From NCBI GenBank assembly GCA_046154695.1, contig JBJXFI010000232.1, positions 1 through 14,466 on the forward strand: 14,466 nt of DNA, given 5' to 3'. The notes under the pieces were generated by a model. That model was not told the DNA's origin. It saw nothing but the letters and a program-made list of their open reading frames with translations, and did not search any database. This stretch comes from DALYLB01 sp046154695. GTDB taxonomy: Bacteria; Acidobacteriota; Blastocatellia; RBC074. How positions within the stretch are numbered: position 1 is the stretch's first letter; the number at the start of each line of letters is the position of its first letter. Shown one piece after another: positions 7,265 through 14,466 of the stretch. A program made the position numbers and the translations under genes.

Positions 7265-9241
7265 ATGATGTCAAATCCTTTTCGAAGCTCGATTGTTGCC
7301 GATCCCTGGATTCTACAAGAGATTGATGTCCCGGAGATCCACGCTGAGGCATTCAATCAGTGCTGCATGGCAATTGATGCTGTCCGGCATGAAAAGCGCA
7401 CGTCGTCCGTGCTGGTTGGCGGGGCGGCGGGGAGCGGGAAGACTCATTTGCTGGCGAGGTTGAGATGGCATCTTCATCAATTGTCGTCTGTAAAAGGCGC
7501 CGCGCATATCGAAGCCGTATTCGTTGCCGTGCGAATGCAGACGAGCGCAAGGATGATTTGGCGTTATCTGCAAAATAGATTCGCTGTCGACTTGTTGCAC
7601 CGCAGGGAGGATGGCCGAACTCAGCTCGAAAATATATTTCTCCAGCGTTTGGCCGAAAGGAAAGCAGTAGATGGGGGCCTGTATCGATGGTTGAAAGGCG
7701 AGCACAACCCATCTCTTGCTATTGACGATCTGGAGCACCAGGTTGATGACGGTTTCGAACTACTCGATTCGGCCGCAAAGATCAGCCGCGATTTGAAGGT
7801 TGTGCTAAAACACCTGTTGCTGGGGCGGCACAGGAAAGATGCCGGCGCCTGGCTGCGCGGCGAAGTGCTTCCTGATTCGGCGCTTGGATTGCTCGGTCTT
7901 GCCTCGACGATTGACGAAGATGACGATCTTGAATTTCGCGCTCGTCAGATTATTGAGGCCATCTGTGCTTTATCCGGACCAAATATTCCAGTGGTGTTCT
8001 GCTTCGATCAAGTTGAGGCATTGCAGTCTCATGCTGAGGATGCAGCGGGACTTTTTGCCTTCGGGCAAATGGTGGGTTCTTTACACGCTGAAACAACAAA
8101 TGCCCTGTTGATTTCTTGTATCCAATCTTCATTTGTCGACATCCTGACGAAAACAGTCCGCTCTGCGGATCGCGATCGTCTAGGAGAGTTCAAAGAACTT
8201 GCGTTAAACCCGCTTAACTGGAGTCAAGCAAGCAGGTTGATCTCAAGCCGCCTGGATGCGAGCCCCGAACTGGTCTCATTTCGCGCCAAACAGCCCGATT
8301 CGCTATGGCCGCTGGTTGAGTCCGATATTCGGGCCGTCTTTGAGAATAACCAGTGCGTTGCGCGGAAGCTGCTCTCCACGTGCGCGGAGTTGTTCGACAG
8401 ATGGCGAATGCATGTTCAGCCGGAGGAGCGCGCTCCCGGCGCTGCGATCACAACGGATGACTTTCTGGACCAAAGCCTTCGCGAGACGCTAAATCGCGCG
8501 CTCGCCGAGAGCTCGCCGGAGCAGACCGACGAGATTTTCAACCACGCCTTTCCGATGTTGCTGGGCTTGCCGGCGTTCGGGAACCGGCAGCTCGCCGAAA
8601 AAAACGATCGGGACATCGATTTTGCGATTGAGAGAAAAGGGGAGCCGGTCATCCTGAGCCTCTGCAATCGGAGTTCGAAAGCCCTGTGGCGGAAGTTTGA
8701 TCGGCTGAATGCGCAATTCCGGGGAGAGCGGGCGAAGAATCTCTATCTGCTTCGGGACGAGCGGCTGCCGATCAGCGGCAATTCCATTCGCACGCTGGAG
8801 AAGCGGGAGGCATTGATCGCCCGAGGCGCGCATTGGATCAGCCTGAGCGCCGAGATGATGGCTGCGCTCGATGCGTTGCGACAGTTGCTTTCCAACGCGA
8901 AATCGGGCGATCTGGCCCGGAATGGTGATACAGTCCCTCTCTCGACGGTGGAGAAATGGCTCAGCCAAAATCTGGCGCGGAATCTGCCGGAGCTGGCGGC
9001 GCTGTTCGACGATCTTGCCGGCGCCGCGCCCGCGGACGCCGCGACGATCCGGCTGCTTGAACGATTGACGGAGTTGTTGCAGGCCCATCACGTGATCTCG
9101 GCGGAAGACGCCGCCGAGATGCTGGCGGAGGAGACAGCCACCGTGGCCACGTGCGCGGAGCGGAATCAGGAGAGATTCGGCGTGCTCAATGGCCCATTGA
9201 TGATTCTGTTTCAACTGACGAACGAAATGATCGACGCATAG
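7265..9241 (+). CDS. AAA/STAND-like P-loop ATPase, second gene of the operon
   Basis: This protein of 658 residues has one N-terminal ATPase module. Walker A is GAAGSGKT (residues 53-60), preceded by a short 'NPFRSS' lead. Walker B is PVVFCFDQVEAL with D248; the usual catalytic E is Q249 here, with E251 two residues on. A likely sensor strand is ALLISCIQSSF. Residues about 310-390 are probably a helical lid. Residues about 430-550 look like a restriction-endonuclease-like fold lacking the catalytic E-x-K (see findings), followed by an alpha-helical tail. It is probably cytosolic. ATG codons lie at 7265 and 7268; GAGAGG (7252-7257) fits either. The nuclease-FtsK gene begins 15 bases after the stop. 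It could be a DNA sensor or loader for that protein. The exact family is unknown to me; BrxC/PglY or DptF-like ATPases are the analogies I considered. GC content is low up to about 8350, then rises. Confidence 0.85.
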   Translation: MMSNPFRSSIVADPWILQEIDVPEIHAEAFNQCCMAIDAVRHEKRTSSVLVGGAAGSGKTHLLARLRWHLHQLSSVKGAAHIEAVFVAVRMQTSARMIWRYLQNRFAVDLLHRREDGRTQLENIFLQRLAERKAVDGGLYRWLKGEHNPSLAIDDLEHQVDDGFELLDSAAKISRDLKVVLKHLLLGRHRKDAGAWLRGEVLPDSALGLLGLASTIDEDDDLEFRARQIIEAICALSGPNIPVVFCFDQVEALQSHAEDAAGLFAFGQMVGSLHAETTNALLISCIQSSFVDILTKTVRSADRDRLGEFKELALNPLNWSQASRLISSRLDASPELVSFRAKQPDSLWPLVESDIRAVFENNQCVARKLLSTCAELFDRWRMHVQPEERAPGAAITTDDFLDQSLRETLNRALAESSPEQTDEIFNHAFPMLLGLPAFGNRQLAEKNDRDIDFAIERKGEPVILSLCNRSSKALWRKFDRLNAQFRGERAKNLYLLRDERLPISGNSIRTLEKREALIARGAHWISLSAEMMAALDALRQLLSNAKSGDLARNGDTVPLSTVEKWLSQNLARNLPELAALFDDLAGAAPADAATIRLLERLTELLQAHHVISAEDAAEMLAEETATVATCAERNQERFGVLNGPLMILFQLTNEMIDA

Positions 9242-9256
9242 AGAAGAGGAAACGCG

Positions 9257-11194
9257 ATGGCCGTGACGTTGCAGGTGAGTGAAGTGCGGGCGGAGATTCT
9301 GAAATCGGCGGGGATCGCGAAGGGCGATGGCGCGGCCTCGACCGCGCTTCTCGGGCGCATGTTTCATGAAGTCTTTGCGGATCTCGTTGGCGGGGATGAC
9401 CGGAAGAACTATCTTGCCGCTCTCGAAGACGCAGAGCCGAGCCCGGAGGACTGGCGCAGGGCGTTGACGGAGCATGTCTATCGGCATCTGGTCGGGCCCA
9501 GAATTCGCAGGGACCAGGCGGCGCTTCACTTCGTCAGCGATCGCGTGCTGGTCTTTTGGGACGCTGTCCAAGATCTATGCGGGTGGCTGGCCAATTTGTT
9601 GTGGACGGCGCGGGAACAGGCCGGGAAATTGTTTTCGCCGGGCGAACTGATCGAAGCTGAGCGACGAATCGAATTGAATTTGAGCCAGACGAATTGGACG
9701 GAGGATGTGCTGTTGGTCGGCGTGGCTGATGCCGTCCTTCGTGTCCCGGGAAGAAATCAGTGGTGCGTGATTGAATTGAAGACGGGCCGCACATCCCCGG
9801 AGGCCGATCTTGCGCAGGCCTGCCTCTATCACCTCATGCTTGCCGGCGTGGACGACGCTTCCGCCGGGCGCATGGCGCTGGTGAGTTTCGAGCCGGGAAA
9901 ACGAGAGCGCCTCTTTGATCCGCGCGATCTGGAGAATTCGCAGCACGCCCTGAAAGCGTTGATTGGCCGTGTCGCCGGCGTCTTATCGATCGATGGGCCA
10001 GCCGATGAAGCAAATGATGCAGGCAAGAAGACGAGGGAAGCCGATCCCGCGAAGCCGGGAAAGGAAGAAAAGGAGAGCGCACCAGGGGGCAGGTTGGAAT
10101 TCGGCAAGGCCTCGCCGGAGCATCTCGAATTGGGAAAACGGCTGATTCGCGCAATCAAGGAGTTCGGCGTGGATGTTTCCCTCGAGGGCGAGCCGATGCT
10201 CAGTCCAACCTTCGTTCGCTATCCGGTGCGTCTCGGAACGGGCGTGCGTTTTCCCTCGGTTCAAAAGGCCGCTTTGGACTCCCAGTTCAGGCTGAAACTC
10301 GACGCGTCTCCGACGGCCGGCCACGAAAAAGGGCAGGTCGTGATCGACCTTCAGCGTCCGGATCGGCAGATCGTCCGGTTTTCACGGATTCGCGCGCAGT
10401 TGCCGAAGGCCGATTCCCTGGAAGGCTGCTCCGAGGCGCCGCTAGGCGTCGACATCACCGGCAGGTTGCAGACCCTGGATTTCGCGCGGCCCGAGAGCGC
10501 GCACCTGCTGGTCGCCGGGACGACTGGCAGCGGAAAGAGCGAATGGCTGCGAACCGCGATCGCCGGCTTGCTCGTGACAAACACGCCCGAGACGCTGAAA
10601 CTCCTGCCGATCGATCCCAAGCGAAGCGCCTTTCAGATGCTTCGCGGCTCACCGTATTTGTTGACCGGCGAGATCGTTTATCCGGAAGACTCCCCGATCG
10701 AAGAGGTCCTGGACCTTCTGATTCAAATGATGGAGAGTCGGTACGCGATTATGGGTGAGACCGATTCCGATTCGCTCGCCGATCATATCCGGCGAACAGG
10801 AGAGCAACTGCCTCGCATCTTCTGCATTTGCGATGAATATGCCGATTTGATTCTGCGCGACCGCAAACAGCGAAAACAGATTGAGGACCGGGTCACCCGG
10901 TTGGGCAATAAAGCGCGAGCCGCGGGAATTCATCTGATCATTGCCACCCAGCAGCCGAGCCGCGAAGTCATCAAAGGCGCACTGGATGCAACCATCTCCG
11001 CCCGCGTCGGATTGAAGATGCAGAAGGCCATGGAATCGAAGATGTTATTGAACTCCGATGGCGCGGAGAATTTACTGGGCCGGGGGGATCTGCTGTACAA
11101 ATGCATCGGCGCGCCCATCAGATTGCAATCCCCCTATCTCCCCGCGGACGAAATGGCGGAGGTCTTCGGCGCGATGGGGGCAAAATCCGAATAG
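9257..11194 (+). CDS. Cas4/RecB-type PD-(D/E)XK nuclease fused to FtsK-type DNA translocase
   Basis: This is a two-part protein of 645 residues. Residues 1-about 240 form a RecB/Cas4-like nuclease: H37 (GRMFHEV), D158 (GVADAV), E173-L-K175 (IELKTG) and Q187-x3-Y191 (QACLYH). The full metal and motif-IV set is present, so it is probably active. No Cas4-like cysteine cluster is evident. A charged linker (about 245-290) follows. Residues about 310-410 match the FtsK beta domain (RYPVRLGTGVRF, PLGVDITGRL). The motor has Walker A AGTTGSGKS (420-428, K427), Walker B FCICDEYADLIL (D526, E527), ATQQPS, and LLGRGDLLY near the end. The membrane segments and gamma domain of cellular FtsK are absent, so this is a soluble motor. 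GAAGAGG (9243-9249) lies 7 bases before the ATG. ATP-driven translocation coupled to cutting is the inferred job. Confidence 0.9.
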   Translation: MAVTLQVSEVRAEILKSAGIAKGDGAASTALLGRMFHEVFADLVGGDDRKNYLAALEDAEPSPEDWRRALTEHVYRHLVGPRIRRDQAALHFVSDRVLVFWDAVQDLCGWLANLLWTAREQAGKLFSPGELIEAERRIELNLSQTNWTEDVLLVGVADAVLRVPGRNQWCVIELKTGRTSPEADLAQACLYHLMLAGVDDASAGRMALVSFEPGKRERLFDPRDLENSQHALKALIGRVAGVLSIDGPADEANDAGKKTREADPAKPGKEEKESAPGGRLEFGKASPEHLELGKRLIRAIKEFGVDVSLEGEPMLSPTFVRYPVRLGTGVRFPSVQKAALDSQFRLKLDASPTAGHEKGQVVIDLQRPDRQIVRFSRIRAQLPKADSLEGCSEAPLGVDITGRLQTLDFARPESAHLLVAGTTGSGKSEWLRTAIAGLLVTNTPETLKLLPIDPKRSAFQMLRGSPYLLTGEIVYPEDSPIEEVLDLLIQMMESRYAIMGETDSDSLADHIRRTGEQLPRIFCICDEYADLILRDRKQRKQIEDRVTRLGNKARAAGIHLIIATQQPSREVIKGALDATISARVGLKMQKAMESKMLLNSDGAENLLGRGDLLYKCIGAPIRLQSPYLPADEMAEVFGAMGAKSE

Positions 11195-11233
11195 CTCGGG
11201 TTTTCGATCCGCGGATGGAGTGAGCAGGGAGCG

Positions 11234-11671
11234 ATGAGAGAAATGGAATGGTTTCAACAGATCGTGACGCTCAAAGCCCGCCCGCGCGGGTTTCACGTCG
11301 TCACGCGCGACATCGTCGAGCAATTGCCCGGCCTCGACCGCATCGAGATCGGCTTCCTGCATCTTTTCATTCAGCATACCTCGGCATCGCTTACGATCAA
11401 CGAGAATGTCAGCCCGGATGTCCGGCGGGATCTGGAGCGGCATATGAATGTCCTCGTCCCCGAGAATGCTCCGCATTACGAGCACACGATCGAGGGCCCC
11501 GATGATATGCCCGCGCACATCAAGGCCTCGCTCTTCGGGGCGGGATTGACGATTCCCGTCGGCGAGGGTGCGCTGCTGCTCGGAACCTGGCAGGGCATCT
11601 ATCTCTGCGAACATCGCGATCACGGCGGCCCGCGCCGGATCGTGGCGACGCTTGTCGGGAACGCCCGCTAA
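11234..11671 (+). CDS. yjbQ: YjbQ/UPF0047 family protein
   Basis: This small conserved protein has 145 residues from 11234, or 142 from the ATG at 11243. It shows the family blocks FIQHTSASLTINENVSPDV, HYEHTIEGPDDMPAHIKAS and LLGTWQGIYLCEHRDHGG, which contain the conserved His residues of the trimeric YjbQ fold. E. coli YjbQ begins just before the WYQ stretch, so the start at 11243 fits family length better. AGGGAG (11226-11231) gives a spacing of 11 bases for that start and only 2 for 11234. The biochemical role is not settled; weak thiamin phosphate synthase activity has been described for the family. It follows the translocase gene by 39 bases but is a widespread housekeeping-type protein, so I do not count it as part of the cassette. 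Confidence 0.93.
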   Translation: MREMEWFQQIVTLKARPRGFHVVTRDIVEQLPGLDRIEIGFLHLFIQHTSASLTINENVSPDVRRDLERHMNVLVPENAPHYEHTIEGPDDMPAHIKASLFGAGLTIPVGEGALLLGTWQGIYLCEHRDHGGPRRIVATLVGNAR

Positions 11672-11720
11672 TCCTCCTTTTTCTTATTGCGGAAATTTTT
11701 TCGAAAAATATTTCGCCGGG

Positions 11721-11746
11721 TGTCGAAATCGGCAGACTGTTGCGTC
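11721..11746 (+). promoter_or_regulatory. ECF42-type sigma promoter (TGTCGA, 16 bases, CGTC)
   Basis: TGTCGA (11721-11726) and CGTC (11743-11746) are 16 bases apart, 61 bases ahead of the YCII/DGPF gene. This matches the published promoter of ECF42 sigma factors as I recall it (TGTCGA at -35, CG(A/T)C at -10). The sigma gene it would serve lies directly downstream. An AT-rich near-palindrome (11694-11708) lies just upstream. Confidence 0.7.
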
Positions 11747-11793
11747 GTTAAGGTGAGAGCAGTTGAATCCAATTCCGATTAACCGGCGAAAAC

Positions 11794-11799
11794 AAGGAG
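11794..11799 (+). promoter_or_regulatory. Ribosome binding site fixing the YCII/DGPF start at 11807
   Basis: AAGGAG ends 7 bases before the ATG at 11807 but only 1 base before an in-frame GTG at 11801. The start is therefore 11807, giving MQYMILIYADE. Confidence 0.85.
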
Positions 11800-11806
11800 T
11801 GTGTCC

Positions 11807-12163
11807 ATGCAATATATGATTCTGATTTACGCGGACGAATTGGCGTGGCAGAAAATGCCGCAGGATGAGCTGCAGACCGCGTATGCGGCCTACATGGCCT
11901 ATAGCCAGGAACTGGTTGACGCGGGCGTGATGCGTGGCGGCTCGGAGCTGAGCCCGTCCTCGTCGGCGACGACGCTCAGTCTTCGCAATGGCGAAGTCGT
12001 CACCACGGATGGCCCGTACGCGGAGACCAAGGAGCAGCTAGGCGGGTATTATCTGATTGAAGTCGCCAATCTCGACGATGCGCTCGCCTGGGCTCGCAAG
12101 TGCCCGGGGCTGCAGGGAGGTCATCTCGAAGTGCGGCCACTGATGGAAGGCCCGGCGAGCTGA
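11807..12163 (+). CDS. YCII-related/DGPF-domain protein, partner of the ECF42 sigma factor
   Basis: This small soluble protein of 118 residues begins MQYMILIYADELAW and has the family motif as TTDGPYAETKEQLGGYYLIE (DGPF in most members, DGPY here). The fold is a ferredoxin-like YCII dimer. Its chemical activity is unknown to me. Genes of this family are the usual genomic partners and the reported main targets of ECF42 sigma factors, and such a sigma gene starts 62 bases downstream. The promoter match at 11721-11746 indicates that the pair is transcribed together under the sigma factor's own control. How the signal reaches the sigma factor is not visible, since no anti-sigma gene is present. 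Confidence 0.9.
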   Translation: MQYMILIYADELAWQKMPQDELQTAYAAYMAYSQELVDAGVMRGGSELSPSSSATTLSLRNGEVVTTDGPYAETKEQLGGYYLIEVANLDDALAWARKCPGLQGGHLEVRPLMEGPAS

Positions 12164-12225
12164 CTCAATCCCGGTGTCCGAATCTTTTCGGCTCCGATCT
12201 GGGAGCGACGCGGGGGCATATCCGC

Positions 12226-13479
12226 ATGATTGCGCATCTGGTCGAGCAGATATTCAGGCAGGAGGGCGGGCGCATCCTCGCCGGATTGATTCGTTATCTC
12301 GATGGCGATTTCGATCTGGCGGAGGATGCGCTGCAGGATGCTTATGCCCGGGCGTTCGAGACGTGGGCGCGGGAGGGAATGCCCGATCGGCCGGGAGCCT
12401 GGTTGACGCGGGTCGCGCAGCGGCGCGCCATCGACCTGCTGCGTCGCCGCAAGGCCGCGCCGGTCGTCGGGGGAGACCTGGCGGAGGTTGCCGAGGTGGC
12501 GGCGAAAGAGTCGGAGGACGAGGCGGTGAACGCTTCGGGGATCGAGGATGACCGGCTGCGATTGATCTTCACATGCTGCCATCCTGCGCTGGCACAGCAG
12601 GCGCAGGCGGCACTGGCATTGCGGACGCTGTGCGGGCTGACGACGCGCGAGATCGCGCGCGCATTCATCGAGCCCGAAGCGACCACGGCGCAGCGGATCG
12701 TCCGCGCCAGGAAGAAGATTCGCGAGGCCCGCATCCCGTATGAGATTCCGCGCGCGGACCAATTGCCTGAGCGGCTGTCCGCGGTTCTATCGGTCGTCTA
12801 TCTGGTCTTTAATGAAGCCTATTCCGCGACGGAGAATTCGAGTTATATCCGGGCCGATCTGAGCGCGGAGGCGATCCGCCTGGGGCGATTGGTTCACGAA
12901 TTGTTGCCGCAGGAGCCGGAGGTCAAGGGCTTGCTCGCGATGATGCTCTTTCATGATGCCCGCCGCGAGACGCGCCTCGATGCACAGGGCGAGATCGTTC
13001 CGCTGGCCGAACAGGACCGCGAGCGGTGGGACCGGCGAAAGATCGCGGAGGGCGCGTCCCTGCTGGATGGGGCCGTCGCGCAGCGCCGGCCCGGCGTCTA
13101 TCAGATCCAGGCGGCCATCGCCGCGCTGCACTCGCGGGCCGCCCGGGCCGACGAAACCGATTGGCCCCAGATCGCCGCCTTGTACGGCGGCCTGCTGCAG
13201 CGGCAGCCGACGCCCGTCGTCGAGTTGAATGCAGCCGTCGCGCTCGCGATGGCGGGACGGCTCGACGAAGGATTGGGATGGATCGCCGGCCTCGAACGGC
13301 GCGGCGAACTCGCCGGCTATCATCTGTTGCCCGCGGCGAAAGCGGAACTGCTGCGCCGCGCCGACCGCGGCGCCGAGGCCATGACCGCGTATCAATTGGC
13401 CATCTCGCTCGTCAACAACCCGGCCGAGCGCGCCTTCCTGGAACGACGACTGGCACAACTCCGCCCCAGCGCCCAATAA
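12226..13479 (+). CDS. ECF42-type RNA polymerase sigma factor with TPR-like C-terminal extension
   Basis: This sigma factor of 417 residues directs RNA polymerase to its own promoter class. Sigma region 2 is at residues about 1-80 (LVEQIFRQEGGRILAGLIR, LAEDALQDAYARAFETWA, RPGAWLTRVAQRRAIDLLRR). The group signature LRLIFTCCHPAL and region 4 (GLTTREIARAF, TTAQRIVRARKKI) follow. The remaining 240 residues, with VYLVFNEAYSATE and helical repeats (VVELNAAVALAMAG), form the C-terminal extension typical of ECF42 and required for activity in the studied member. The ATG at 12226 gives the usual N-terminus. A longer open frame from 12100 overlaps the YCII/DGPF gene and adds unlike sequence. The ribosome site is weak (CGGGGGC at 12211-12217). 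The gene ends 13 bases from the convergent dehydrogenase stop. Confidence 0.92.
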   Translation: MIAHLVEQIFRQEGGRILAGLIRYLDGDFDLAEDALQDAYARAFETWAREGMPDRPGAWLTRVAQRRAIDLLRRRKAAPVVGGDLAEVAEVAAKESEDEAVNASGIEDDRLRLIFTCCHPALAQQAQAALALRTLCGLTTREIARAFIEPEATTAQRIVRARKKIREARIPYEIPRADQLPERLSAVLSVVYLVFNEAYSATENSSYIRADLSAEAIRLGRLVHELLPQEPEVKGLLAMMLFHDARRETRLDAQGEIVPLAEQDRERWDRRKIAEGASLLDGAVAQRRPGVYQIQAAIAALHSRAARADETDWPQIAALYGGLLQRQPTPVVELNAAVALAMAGRLDEGLGWIAGLERRGELAGYHLLPAAKAELLRRADRGAEAMTAYQLAISLVNNPAERAFLERRLAQLRPSAQ

Positions 13480-13492
13480 CCGGCAAAAGATT

Positions 13493-14248
<756 letters not shown>

Positions 14249-14254
14249 TTGCCG

Positions 14255-14261
14255 TCTCCTT
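14255..14261 (-). promoter_or_regulatory. Ribosome binding site of the SDR gene, partly inside a repeat
   Basis: The minus strand reads AAGGAGA here, 6 bases before the SDR ATG, which fixes the start at 14248. Its AAGG half is the edge of the dispersed repeat that recurs at 14446-14466. Confidence 0.85.
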
Positions 14262-14466
14262 GGAAAAAGTGGCACAAGCTGAACAGCTTGTGCCGCATCG
14301 ACCAGACACTCTCAGAAAAAGACCGGGCCTCGAACGAGACCGCTTCCGGCGCGCGCCCGGCCGGACTCTTCACGCGGCCCCCTGACACGGGGCACAAGCT
14401 GGACAGCTTGTGCCACCATGCTTTTCATCGTTTCCGGGCGTCGATCCTTGGAAAAAGTGGCACAAG
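14258..14466. repeat. Cluster of palindromic repeats (two complete, one cut by the window edge)
   Basis: GGCACAAGCTG and its reverse complement flank two bases at 14271-14294 and again at 14391-14414, exactly 120 bases apart and with identical 11-base arms. A flank beginning CCTTGGAAAAAGTGG precedes the first copy (14258-14273). It recurs at 14446-14466, where a third copy starts and is cut off by the window edge. Copy 2 lacks that flank. About 190 bases upstream of the SDR gene hold no other gene. Confidence 0.9.

Noticed and set aside
7585..7610. Further ECF42-like TGTCGA sites at 7585, 8134 and 1433
   Set aside because: All lie inside coding sequence, and the bases 16 downstream are GAGG, GTCC and GTTT rather than CG(A/T)C.
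8489..9571. Minus-strand open frame of 360 codons across the ATPase/nuclease-FtsK junction
   Set aside because: It spans the end of one well-supported gene and the start of the next, and the translation has no motif.
6321..11194. Assignment of the cassette to BREX, Dnd/Dpt or Wadjet
   Set aside because: No PglZ, methylase, DndBCDE, SMC or TOPRIM protein is present, and the domain make-up and sizes do not fit any of them as I know them.
11234..11671. yjbQ as a fourth cassette gene
   Set aside because: It is close (39 bases) and on the same strand, but belongs to a widespread conserved family with no known tie to nucleases, so proximity alone is weak.

Overview
The window is about 60% GC, double-stranded chromosomal bacterial DNA with densely packed genes. 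The left edge holds the end of a protein resembling the C-terminus of the 'VWFA-related Acidobacterial domain' family. Together with the base composition and short palindromic intergenic repeats, this suggests Acidobacteriota or a neighbouring phylum. That placement is inference; no rRNA or other taxonomic marker is present. No tRNA, rRNA or CRISPR array is seen. The largest gene-free stretch is 204-485 (282 bases), which carries CAACTCT-type tandem repeats.

Layout. (1) 1-203: tail of the VWFA-like protein. (2) 486-2863: a membrane PIN/TRAM protein of the YacL type, then a fused IspD-IspF isoprenoid enzyme. The pair echoes the yacL-ispD-ispF order of Bacillus. A perfect 30-bp inverted repeat sits exactly where the ispDF ribosome site should be. 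(3) 2989-6158: a catabolic run of glutaryl-CoA dehydrogenase, a HAD hydrolase and a pyrimidine-nucleoside phosphorylase, tightly spaced or overlapping. (4) 6321-11194: a three-gene operon that is the most interesting part. It encodes a multi-winged-helix protein, an AAA/STAND-like ATPase, and a fusion of a Cas4/RecB-type PD-(D/E)XK nuclease to an FtsK-type DNA translocase. The first gene and most of the second are clearly poorer in GC than the flanks. The operon has its own TATAAT box and leader hairpin, and each gene has a purine-rich ribosome site containing GAGG. I read it as a candidate DNA-targeting (defence or plasmid/phage exclusion) system that I cannot match to a named one. (5) 11234-11671: a YjbQ/UPF0047 protein. 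(6) 11807-13479: a YCII/DGPF-domain protein and an ECF42-type sigma factor with a long C-terminal extension. They are preceded by a sequence matching the reported ECF42 promoter (TGTCGA, 16 bases, CGTC), which implies autoregulation. (7) 13493-14248, minus strand: a short-chain dehydrogenase convergent with the sigma gene. (8) 14258-14466: three copies, the last cut by the window edge, of a palindromic repeat.

Regions 2, 3, 5, 6 and 7 look like ordinary chromosomal genes. Region 4 looks like an inserted accessory cassette between deoA and yjbQ.
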